Shown piece by piece: positions 23,101 through 29,519 of a stretch of 29,519 nt of DNA. Position 1 is the first letter of the stretch. Each line of letters starts with the position of its first letter. Origin of the DNA: an uncultured Clostridia bacterium (lineage in GTDB: Bacteria; Bacillota; Clostridia; Christensenellales; Borkfalkiaceae). Under the pieces are notes generated by a model. The model saw only the letters and a program-made list of their open reading frames with translations, was not told the DNA's origin and did no database searches. The stretch spans positions 1 to 29,519 of the forward strand of contig CANRAI010000003.1 in the NCBI GenBank assembly GCA_947628555.1, read 5' to 3'. Position numbers and translations under genes: made by a program.

Positions 23101-23129
23101 GGCGCACGGATATCCGTGCGCCGTATTTT
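23101..23129 (+). terminator. Terminator after dacF
   Basis: GGCGCACGG (23101-23109), loop ATAT, CCGTGCGCC (23114-23122), then GTATTTTG. Strong stem, moderate T-run. Confidence 0.8.
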
Positions 23130-23160
23130 GTTATTTATATAATATTGTTCCGCAAAATAT

Positions 23161-23189
23161 TTGACTAATATCCGCAAGTTTGATAAAAT
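23161..23189 (+). promoter_or_regulatory. Sigma-A promoter of the site-2 protease-scpA-scpB unit
   Basis: TTGACT (23161-23166), 17 nt, TAAAAT (23184-23189). The leader to ATG 23242 is about 46 nt. Confidence 0.75.
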
Positions 23190-23241
23190 TGATATGTTAT
23201 ATTTTATCTGGTGAATTTTTCAAAAAAGTTACGGGTTATAA

Positions 23242-23985
23242 ATGTTCTCTATTAACATTATTATTTATTATCTTGCGGCGATAATCGCCGTCATATTCGT
23301 CTTTTCACCGCATGAATATGCGCACGCGCTTGTGGCGTACAAATGCGGCGACGGCACGGCGAAAATGAGGGGCAGGCTTTCGTTAAATCCTATAAGACAC
23401 CTGGACCCCTACGGCTTTTTGCTTTGCATAATCGCCGGGTTCGGGTGGGCTAAGCCCGTTCCCATTAACCCTTATAATTTCAGAAATTACAGGCGCGGTC
23501 TATTTTTGACTGCGGTTGCGGGCGTTACGGCGAATTATATAGTCGCATTTTTTGCTTATCCGCTGTTTTTGCTGGTTGAGATATATTTCCCCGCTTCAAA
23601 CAATATGGCGCTTATGTATTTATATGCGTTTTTGGAGCAGACGTTTTTGCTTATTTTTACTTACAGTTTAGGCGTTTTTATCTTTAATCTTTTGCCGCTT
23701 TATCCGCTCGACGGGTTCAGGGTGGTAGAATCGCTGACGCGCGAGGTAAATCCCGTCCATAGATTTTTGAAAAATTACGGACAGTATATTCTTATTGCGC
23801 TGGTGCTGGAAAGCTTTTTGTGCGACGTGCTTGTAAGATATGCGAATATTTATGCGGCGCGGTACTTCGATATTTTGGGCTACGTCCAATGGTTTGCATA
23901 TAACATTTTGGGCTATCCGATTATCGCCTTGTGGAACGCGGTTTTCGGTTTGGGATTGCCTGTTTTTACTGGGTTGGTAATTTAA
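23242..23985 (+). CDS. Site-2 protease family membrane metallopeptidase
   Basis: An intramembrane zinc peptidase of the compact M50 type (YwhC-like); substrate unknown. It is 247 residues with about six membrane segments. The zinc-binding HEYAH is near residue 24 in the first helix, and SLNPIRHLDP follows. The third ligand motif is LYPLDGFR near residue 154. There is no PDZ domain. It is a neighbour of scpA/scpB in many Clostridia. No clear Shine-Dalgarno sequence is present, and scpA starts 6 nt later. Confidence 0.92.
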   Translation: MFSINIIIYYLAAIIAVIFVFSPHEYAHALVAYKCGDGTAKMRGRLSLNPIRHLDPYGFLLCIIAGFGWAKPVPINPYNFRNYRRGLFLTAVAGVTANYIVAFFAYPLFLLVEIYFPASNNMALMYLYAFLEQTFLLIFTYSLGVFIFNLLPLYPLDGFRVVESLTREVNPVHRFLKNYGQYILIALVLESFLCDVLVRYANIYAARYFDILGYVQWFAYNILGYPIIALWNAVFGLGLPVFTGLVI

Positions 23986-23991
23986 GCGCAT

Positions 23992-24807
23992 ATGTCAAAA
24001 TTCAACGTTGAAAATTTTGAATCCGTCGTAGATTACGATACCGTCCTCGACGACTTCGAAGGTCCGCTCGATTTACTCTTGCATTTGATAAATATCGCTC
24101 AGATAAATATCGAGGACGTGTTTGTTTCGAAGGTCACCGACCAATTTCTCGACTACATAGAATATATGAAAACGCAGCCGTCGCGCGACGTCGATAAGGA
24201 AAGCGAGTATCTTGCGCTTGCCGCGCAAATAGTCTATATAAAGTCCAAAAGCATGGTGCCCGTAGTCGAGGTCATGGGCGAGGAAATAGGGGGTGCAGAG
24301 GAAGAAGAGCTTGCGCTTATCGAGCAGCTTAAACAGAGAGAGTACGAGCTGATAATGAGCGAAACGCCCAAATTAAAGAATTTGGAAACGGTCGGCTACT
24401 ACTTCAAATCGCCCGACAAGGAATTAAATAGCGTCAGGGTCGTCTATAAGGATTTTACTTTGGACGGGCTTTTGAAGGCTTTCGCCTACATGATGCTGAA
24501 AAACGAGGGGCTGCAACGCAATAACGAGAACGTTAAGGAAATACCCAAAGACGAATATACCGTTGAGGAAAAGGTGGTATATATAAGGGACAGGCTGAAA
24601 GAGACGGGCGAGCTGAACTTTGAAAAGCTGTTTACAAGCTTTTCCCGCAACGAGGTAATAACCACTTTTCAAGCGCTTTTGGAAATGCTTAAACATCAAT
24701 TTATTATGGTTGAGCAGAAAGAAAGTTTCGGCGCGATAGATATAAAACTCAATCCCGAGTGGGATTTAAAGGATATAACCGATGAGCAATTTGACGAATA
24801 CGATTGA
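23992..24807 (+). CDS. scpA: Segregation and condensation protein A
   Basis: The kleisin subunit of the Smc-ScpAB condensin, acting in chromosome segregation. It is 271 residues. The N-terminal family motif DFEGPLDLLLHLI is near residue 20. SRDVDKESEYLALAAQIVYIKSK (about 63-85) leads into a variable acidic middle. A C-terminal winged helix with TFQALLEMLKHQFI binds the Smc head. The 3' end overlaps scpB by 26 nt. Confidence 0.95.
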   Translation: MSKFNVENFESVVDYDTVLDDFEGPLDLLLHLINIAQINIEDVFVSKVTDQFLDYIEYMKTQPSRDVDKESEYLALAAQIVYIKSKSMVPVVEVMGEEIGGAEEEELALIEQLKQREYELIMSETPKLKNLETVGYYFKSPDKELNSVRVVYKDFTLDGLLKAFAYMMLKNEGLQRNNENVKEIPKDEYTVEEKVVYIRDRLKETGELNFEKLFTSFSRNEVITTFQALLEMLKHQFIMVEQKESFGAIDIKLNPEWDLKDITDEQFDEYD

Positions 24808-25519
24808 GGCAATACTTTTTGCGTCCGGCGAGCCTGTGCCGGTCAAATTTATTGTTGAAAAACTCGGGGTTTCGTTAAAGGAAGTGAACGCCGCGGTCGG
24901 AGAACTGAAAGAAAAATACAACGAGGACAGCGGCATAAATCTTCTCACGTTCAACGGTAAAGCGCAGTTCGCCACAAACCCCAAATTCAAACAGCAGATT
25001 TCCGAGGTGCTTATTCCCATTAAGGAAAAGGAATTTACAAAGACCATTTTGGAGTGCGCGGCAATTATAGCTTATAAGCAGCCAATTACAAAGCCCGAAC
25101 TCGAAGAGATAAGGCAGGTTAGCTGCGACTACGCGATACATACCCTTTTGGAACTTGGAATGATTGTGCCTTGCGGCAGAAAGGACGTCATTGGCAGGCC
25201 CATTCTATATGCTACGACGGACGAATTTTTGAAACGTTTCAAACTTAATTCTATCGACGAATTGCCCGATTACGACGACTTAATGGCGCAGATTGCCCAA
25301 CTTAACAACACTTTGCTTGTCGAGGAAGAGGACGCGAATTATCTCTACAAAAAGGATGAGTACGTCGAGGGCGAACAGACTGCGGAGCAAAAGCCCGAAT
25401 TTGAGTTTACCAAAAAGGAAACGGAGCTCAAACAGCCCCCCGCACCCAAAACGACGGAGGACGGGTTTGAGTTGCCCGACTTTATTTCAGACGACGACGA
25501 TGTAATAAAAATAGACTAA
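24782..25519 (+). CDS. scpB: Segregation and condensation protein B
   Basis: A partner of ScpA in the condensin complex. It is 245 residues. Two winged-helix domains contain EAILFASGEPVPVKFI near the start, IIAYKQPITKPELEEIRQV in the middle, and GRKDVIGRPILYATTDEFL. Beyond the usual fold (about residue 180) it has an acidic, proline-rich tail ending SDDDDVIKID. This is longer than in Bacillus ScpB and probably disordered. It starts within scpA, so the two are coupled. Confidence 0.95.
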   Translation: MSNLTNTIEAILFASGEPVPVKFIVEKLGVSLKEVNAAVGELKEKYNEDSGINLLTFNGKAQFATNPKFKQQISEVLIPIKEKEFTKTILECAAIIAYKQPITKPELEEIRQVSCDYAIHTLLELGMIVPCGRKDVIGRPILYATTDEFLKRFKLNSIDELPDYDDLMAQIAQLNNTLLVEEEDANYLYKKDEYVEGEQTAEQKPEFEFTKKETELKQPPAPKTTEDGFELPDFISDDDDVIKID

Positions 25520-25538
25520 AAAATAACCTTAAATATTT

Positions 25539-25563
25539 AAAGGGCGGGAAATCCGCCCTTTTT
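25539..25563 (+). terminator. Terminator after scpB
   Basis: AAAGGGCGG (25539-25547), loop GAAAT, CCGCCCTTT (25553-25561), T-run to 25563. It is followed within 2 nt by the next promoter's -35 element. Confidence 0.92.
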
Positions 25564-25564
25564 C

Positions 25565-25593
25565 GTATATAAATTTCAGCTTTACAAATAATA
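25565..25593 (+). promoter_or_regulatory. Probable sigma-G/F-type promoter of the 25599-gerW unit
   Basis: GTATA (25565-25569), 17 nt, AATAATA (25587-25593), 5 nt, ATG 25599. The -10 lacks the expected C, so it is the weakest of the four, but the spacing is the same. Confidence 0.5.
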
Positions 25594-25598
25594 ACGGT

Positions 25599-26126
25599 AT
25601 GAATGAGGCAATGGTGTATTTAAGCGCCATAGGGTTTGCCCTGACGCTGTTCCCCGTGCATTTATACAACTATATTTATATAAATTCCGAAGATAAATAC
25701 GCCTCGCTGAATATCGGCGTTTACAGACTTTTCAACTTTTTCAACGCGAATACCGTAAAAGATAAACCAGGTGAGATGCAGGTCAACGGCAAAAGTAAAA
25801 AAATGAGCATAAGCGACGTGCGTTACAGTGCGTATAAAATATTCAATACTTTGTGTATTTATAAAATCGTGCAGCTCGGCGATTACGGTATGAAAAAGCA
25901 AAACAACGCGTATGTCGCGCTTGCGCAAAGCGCGTTTTCTACCGCGATATACAAATTCATTCAAATTAACGGCAACTATTCGAAATTGCGTAATTATTCG
26001 GTTTTGAATCACGAAAGCGAATTTATACGCTATTACTGCAAATCGGTTACGATTCTGAATTTCATAGTTGTCGGTAAAATAATTTTAATATTGATTATGG
26101 AGAAATTAAATGAACGCAAAATTTAA
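25599..26126 (+). CDS. Small membrane protein before gerW (position of DUF2953/YtfI)
   Basis: Not recognised from sequence motifs. It is 175 residues with an N-terminal hydrophobic segment (MVYLSAIGFALTLFPVHLY), a basic middle region with DVRYSAYKIF and two tyrosine-rich stretches, and a C-terminal membrane segment (ILNFIVVGKIILILIM). In many spore formers a DUF2953 protein stands between scpB and the gerW homologue, and this gene has that position and a similar plan. That is a placement argument only. There is no Shine-Dalgarno sequence, and the ATG fits the leaderless promoter geometry. It overlaps gerW by 17 nt. Confidence 0.75.
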   Translation: MNEAMVYLSAIGFALTLFPVHLYNYIYINSEDKYASLNIGVYRLFNFFNANTVKDKPGEMQVNGKSKKMSISDVRYSAYKIFNTLCIYKIVQLGDYGMKKQNNAYVALAQSAFSTAIYKFIQINGNYSKLRNYSVLNHESEFIRYYCKSVTILNFIVVGKIILILIMEKLNERKI

Positions 26127-26484
26127 AAATAACAAACAAAAGGAATTCGATTCGCCTGCAATTTCAATAGAAAAAGTAGCGGACGCAGATACGGTCATAG
26201 GAAAATCCATAGTAACAGTAAGCGGAACTCAGGTTATACCTCTGTCGTCGGTGACGGTTGTAAATTTGAGCGGCGGCGGCGAATACGGCGACGTCAAAAC
26301 CTATAAAGAATCGGAAGGTTTTAAGCTTGCGGGCGGTAACGGCACGGTAATTACGGTTAAACCAAAGGGCTTTTTGGTTGACGACGGCAGCGGTTGCAGG
26401 CTTCTGAAAATGGACGAGGGCGCAATAGACGCGCTTGTCGAAAAAACGGGGGAACTGGTTCACAAGCTTACCGACAATGGCTAA
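26110..26484 (+). CDS. gerW: GerW family sporulation protein (YtfJ-like)
   Basis: A forespore protein needed for normal germination in Bacillus, but biochemically uncharacterised. It is 124 residues. The family core is VIGKSIVTVSGTQVIPLSSVTVV, about residues 29-51. A glycine-rich turn (LSGGGEYG, LAGGNG) and ITVKPKGFLVDD follow, matching the GGG-x-V-P-x-A-FLV pattern of the family. It is shorter in the glycine loop than the Bacillus protein. GGAG at 26099-26102 precedes the ATG. It overlaps the next gene by 8 nt. Confidence 0.9.
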   Translation: MNAKFKNNKQKEFDSPAISIEKVADADTVIGKSIVTVSGTQVIPLSSVTVVNLSGGGEYGDVKTYKESEGFKLAGGNGTVITVKPKGFLVDDGSGCRLLKMDEGAIDALVEKTGELVHKLTDNG

Positions 26485-27490
26485 AAAATATTTATATTTA
26501 TGCTGCGCCGCGCTTGTCGCTTTCGGCTTTATCGGCGGAATGAAAACTTTAAACGCGCGCGCCGATTCCTCGGCTGAAATAGCAATGGAACTGACGACGG
26601 GAACCGTTCTCGAAGAGCGTAACGCCGACTTGGCGTTGCCCATGGCGAGTACGACCAAGATTATGACGGCGCTTATAATCGTCGAGGATTGTTTTCTGGA
26701 CGACGTTATAACCGTGCCCGACGCCGCGGTAGGTGTGGAAGGTTCCAGCATATATCTTAAAAAAGGCGAGGAAATAAGCGTAATCGATTTGCTTTACGGG
26801 CTTATCATGCGGTCCGGAAACGACGCGGCGACGGCGCTTGCGATTCACCATAGCGGAAGCGTAGAAAAATTCGCGCAAAAAATGAACGAAAGAGCAAAAG
26901 AGCTCGGCGCTGAAAGCACGAATTTTACCAATCCGAGCGGGCTTCCCGACGATAACCACTATACAACGGCAAGGGATTTATGTAAAATCGCCTGTACGGC
27001 AATGAAAAACGATACATTCAGAAAAATTGCTTCGGCAAAATCTTATAGCGGAGATTTCCGCAGTTATTCAAGCAAGAATAAAATGCTCTATAATTACGAA
27101 GGGGCAAACGGCGTAAAAACGGGTTACACAAAAAAAGCCGGCAGATGCCTTGTTTCCTCCGCCGAAAGGGACGGCATGGACGTGGTGTGCGTGGTTTTGA
27201 ACTGCCCTGACATGTATGAAAGGAGCGGAAAAATCCTCGACAGCTGTTTCAGAGTTTATAAGTTGCTGAATATAGATAAAAATGCCGTATTTATGTCAGA
27301 CAGAGTACTTTGCAAAACATCAAAAACCGTTAATTTTGTAGCAAAAAACGCAGAAAAAATTGATTTTAAGGTCAAGTCGGTAGGTAAACTAAAAAATATA
27401 AAAATCGGAGATTTGGTCGCTTCGCTTGAAATTTATTCTCAAAACAGCTTGATTTTAAGCGAAAATTTGTATAGTATTATTGACAGATAA
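26477..27490 (+). CDS. Second D-alanyl-D-alanine carboxypeptidase (DacB/PBP5 family)
   Basis: A peptidoglycan D,D-carboxypeptidase secreted across the membrane. It is 337 residues from ATG 26477, with a signal peptide LYLCCAALVAFGFIGGM. The active-site serine motif is ASTTK near residue 57, SGN near 115, and KTGYTKKAG near 213. The C-terminal beta domain is shorter than in DacF, and the expected amphipathic anchor is weak. An upstream in-frame TTG at 26435 lacks a ribosome binding site. Its position after gerW suggests expression in the same forespore operon. Confidence 0.92.
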   Translation: MAKKYLYLCCAALVAFGFIGGMKTLNARADSSAEIAMELTTGTVLEERNADLALPMASTTKIMTALIIVEDCFLDDVITVPDAAVGVEGSSIYLKKGEEISVIDLLYGLIMRSGNDAATALAIHHSGSVEKFAQKMNERAKELGAESTNFTNPSGLPDDNHYTTARDLCKIACTAMKNDTFRKIASAKSYSGDFRSYSSKNKMLYNYEGANGVKTGYTKKAGRCLVSSAERDGMDVVCVVLNCPDMYERSGKILDSCFRVYKLLNIDKNAVFMSDRVLCKTSKTVNFVAKNAEKIDFKVKSVGKLKNIKIGDLVASLEIYSQNSLILSENLYSIIDR

Positions 27491-27510
27491 ATAATGTCAA
27501 GGATACTGAA

Positions 27511-28212
27511 ATGAGATTAAATAAGTTTCTTGCGGCGGCGGGAGTCGCTTCAAGGCGGGAATGTGATAAACTTATTGCCGACGGCAAAGTGACGGTGAAC
27601 GGCAAGATAGCTTTGTTGGGGCTTGAAGTCGGCGACGACGCAGAAGTTTATGTCGATGGCAAAAAGGTTGAGCTTCGAAAGAAAGAGTATTATATTTTGA
27701 ATAAGCCCAAGGGATATATTTGTTCCGTTTTCGACGACAGGGGGAGAAAGACTGTTCTCGACCTTATGCCTTCCGACGCGGGCAGGATATTCCCCGTAGG
27801 GCGGCTGGATTTTGACAGCGAAGGACTTCTTATTCTCACGACGGACGGAGAACTTGCGCAAAAGCTTACTCATCCTTCCAACGAAATTCCTAAAACTTAT
27901 CTTGTAAAGGTTGAGGGAACGCTTACAGAGGCGGCTCTTAATCCCATAAGAAGCGGTATCGAAATAGACGACGGTTACGTTACCAAAAAGTGTAAGGCGC
28001 ACATTGTGGAGACCAACAAGACTTATACGAAAGTACACATAACTTTGACCGAGGGGAAGAACAGAGAAGTGCGAAAAATGTTCGCCGCAATTGGAAAGGA
28101 AGTCTTGCTTTTGAAAAGAATAAAAGTGGGGGAGCTTACTTTGAGAGGGCTTGACAGAGGCGCATGGCGTAAGCTTTCCGCGCGGGAAGTTGATTATTTG
28201 TATTCTCTGTAA
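27511..28212 (+). CDS. rluB: 23S rRNA pseudouridine synthase, RluB/RsuA family
   Basis: Makes a pseudouridine in 23S rRNA, by homology to RluB. It is 233 residues. The S4 domain (1-60) contains RLNKFLAAAGVASRRECDKLI. The catalytic core has ILNKPKGYICS and PVGRLDFDSEGLLILTTDG with the catalytic aspartate, followed by THPSNEIPKTYLV and EGKNREVRKMF. AAGGA precedes ATG 27511. A clear terminator follows. Confidence 0.95.
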   Translation: MRLNKFLAAAGVASRRECDKLIADGKVTVNGKIALLGLEVGDDAEVYVDGKKVELRKKEYYILNKPKGYICSVFDDRGRKTVLDLMPSDAGRIFPVGRLDFDSEGLLILTTDGELAQKLTHPSNEIPKTYLVKVEGTLTEAALNPIRSGIEIDDGYVTKKCKAHIVETNKTYTKVHITLTEGKNREVRKMFAAIGKEVLLLKRIKVGELTLRGLDRGAWRKLSAREVDYLYSL

Positions 28213-28238
28213 CCATAAAAAATCCAAATTAAAATTAT

Positions 28239-28268
28239 AAAAAAAGCGGTAAAAATCCCGCTTTTTTT
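28239..28268 (+). terminator. Terminator after rluB
   Basis: AAAAAGCGG (28241-28249) pairs with CCGCTTTTT (28258-28266), then T residues to 28268. The A-rich 5' side could also serve transcripts from the convergent tmcAL. Confidence 0.88.
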
Positions 28269-28324
28269 CATATTTTTGGTGAATTTATCATATCAAGCGC
28301 AACGGAAAAAGGAAATTGCCATAA

Positions 28325-28503
28325 AACTACGGCGACTATGAAGCTTATGCGCAAATCTTTACGGTTGGGCCGCTTTCAGTGCGACCGCACCATGGCCCAC
28401 AAAATGCTTATGGTGGATTTTTCAACGGCTTCAAAGCGCTATACGAAAGGCGAAAACGTAAGCTAGTTTGTCTTAAATGGCAAAAGCAAATTATAAAAAT
28501 TCA
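28325..28503 (+). other. Possible gene remnant without a start codon
   Basis: Between convergent rluB and tmcAL, one plus-strand frame stays open from 28325 and reads NYGDYEAYAQIFTVGPLS and on through AYGGFFNGFKALYERR, stopping near tmcAL. It has no ATG, is preceded by a stop, and matches no family I know. It may be a decayed gene end or chance. Confidence 0.25.
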
Positions 28504-29519
28504 GATAAATTCGGGATAATCGAAGTCACGTGCGGGCAAATTGAAAATAAAATCACGGATTTTGCCAGAATTCAAGTCTTTTTCAAGGCATTTTTCGGCG
28601 GTTTCGTTTAATAATCCGATATTTTTCTTTTTCAGCAAAAGCGGAAATTCCGATCGGGAAAGGGCGGATAGAATTTCGTCCGACCTCTGTTTTTTTACCG
28701 CAAGCGGTTTCAGATAGAGTGGGGATTTAAGAAATTCCTTGCACTCGTCCTCGTACAGGTCGAGGAGATTGGCGACAAGTATCCGCTTTATACGCGAATC
28801 GGAATACCGCTTGCCGACTGCGGAAATCAGTTCGCCGTAGGGCAGTCCTACGCGGTTTTTAAGATTATTTTCAAGCCCCTCGGTACAGCCGATAATCCTT
28901 TTCAGCGTCTTTGGCGGGGTGCACAATAGTTTAAAGCGCATAAGCTCTTCAAAACGCGCCTTTTCTGCGGAAAAATCGCGTATGTCCGCACAGACTGCGG
29001 CGGGAACGTTGTATTTAACCTCTGGATTTAAAGGATTTTCCCTTATTGCGGCGGCGGAAGAAAAATTTTCTTTAAGCACGCCGTCGTTAAAGCCGCTTCC
29101 GACCCTGCGTATAGGAATTATCTTAAACCGCGCATTGGATTTTATTGCTGCTTTGGAATATTCTATGCCGAGGATATTGTTGGGTTTCGAAATGGCTTCG
29201 CCGTCTCCGCCGCAAGCGTTAAACGCCGCGGCAAAACTCTTTATGTAGCTTTGTCCGCTTTCGAGATTACGGCGTAAAATTTTTTTAAAGTCTGCGCTTT
29301 CGGAAATAATTTTCTTGGAAATGCCCAAAAAATCCGAATTTTCGTCCTCGCACCCGAAAGCAAGCGCGGCAATATCCGGTATGGCGTTTAAAATTTTTAC
29401 AGCCCCTTTCGCGAAGATTTCGGCAGGCGCGACCGTGAAGGAGACGGGCAGCTCGACTACGCAATCCGCGCCGTTTAAAACTGCGTGGCGCGCCCGTGTG
29501 TGCTTGTCCATTATACATA
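28501..29519 (-). CDS. tmcAL: tRNA(Met) cytidine acetate ligase TmcAL, 5' end off window
   Basis: An ATP-dependent enzyme that acetylates the wobble cytidine of elongator tRNA-Met using acetate (formerly YlbM, a nucleotidyltransferase-like protein). The visible 338 residues start in the HIGH-type domain at MDKHTRARHAVLNGADCVVE, which aligns inside the family. The nucleotide-binding HNGH motif must lie beyond the right edge. An ATG at 29511 is internal to the frame, which continues to the window edge, so it is not the true start. Downstream are ALAFGCEDEN, GIEYSKA, PIRRVGSGFND and SAAAIREN, typical of the family. It converges with rluB. Confidence 0.9.
   Translation of the reverse strand, partial: CIMDKHTRARHAVLNGADCVVELPVSFTVAPAEIFAKGAVKILNAIPDIAALAFGCEDENSDFLGISKKIISESADFKKILRRNLESGQSYIKSFAAAFNACGGDGEAISKPNNILGIEYSKAAIKSNARFKIIPIRRVGSGFNDGVLKENFSSAAAIRENPLNPEVKYNVPAAVCADIRDFSAEKARFEELMRFKLLCTPPKTLKRIIGCTEGLENNLKNRVGLPYGELISAVGKRYSDSRIKRILVANLLDLYEDECKEFLKSPLYLKPLAVKKQRSDEILSALSRSEFPLLLKKKNIGLLNETAEKCLEKDLNSGKIRDFIFNLPARDFDYPEFI

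Noticed and set aside
1..29519. CRISPR arrays, tRNA or rRNA genes, insertion sequences, prophage genes
   Set aside because: I saw no regularly spaced repeats, no tRNA cloverleaf or rRNA sequence, and no transposase, integrase or phage structural frames in either strand.

Overview
The window carries a chromosomal segment of an endospore-forming bacterium of the Clostridia (Firmicutes). Evidence for this: a complete spoIIIA operon, spoVAC and part of spoVAD, spoIVB, gerW, a dacF-type carboxypeptidase, consensus sigma-A promoters, AGGAG ribosome binding sites, and the conserved block yqhY-nusB-folD-ispA ... tlyA-nadK-argR-recN-spoIVB. Base composition is moderate (roughly mid-40s % GC by eye). 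The exact lineage cannot be fixed from the sequence; an uncultured gut-type clostridial order is plausible.

Layout. (1) 1-1660: an archaeal-genre aspartyl-tRNA synthetase leaves the left edge on the minus strand. Divergent from it is a 6S RNA gene with its own promoter and terminator. (2) 1737-6156: malic enzyme, thyA, folA, a TVP38/VTT membrane protein and a ZIP metal transporter. (3) 6189-8152: an SDR oxidoreductase, spoVAC and a spoVAD that stops about 60% of the way through; spoVAE is absent. (4) 8298-12618: spoIIIAA-AH, the ring and ATPase genes of the mother-cell/forespore channel. (5) 12677-15195: yqhY, nusB, folD, ispA. (6) 15237-15836: a roughly 600-nt structured non-coding RNA that I assign to OLE RNA, behind a perfect TTGACA-17-TATAAT promoter. 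Directly after it is a four-helix membrane protein with the DxxxD motif of the OLE-associated protein OapA. (7) 16476-21328: tlyA, nadK, argR, recN, spoIVB. (8) 21354-25519: a membrane protein whose start lies in a perfect hairpin, dacF, a site-2 protease, scpA and scpB. (9) 25599-28212: a small membrane protein, gerW, a second D,D-carboxypeptidase and rluB. (10) tmcAL runs in from the right edge on the minus strand.

Two things stand out. First, the OLE RNA/OapA ribonucleoprotein locus is intact, with a terminator-like hairpin ending 15 nt before the oapA start codon. Second, four transcription units (SDR-spoVAC-spoVAD, spoIVB, dacF, and the 25599 gene-gerW-D,D-carboxypeptidase) lack a Shine-Dalgarno sequence. 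Each instead has G[T/A]ATA, then exactly 29 nt, then ATG, with a CAnnnTA-like -10 centred in that interval. These look like forespore (sigma-G/sigma-F) promoters placed so that transcription starts at or within a few nucleotides of the start codon, giving leaderless sporulation mRNAs. The nadK gene has a similar near-leaderless arrangement from a sigma-A promoter. The truncated spoVAD with missing spoVAE is either a real lesion in a germination operon or an assembly join.
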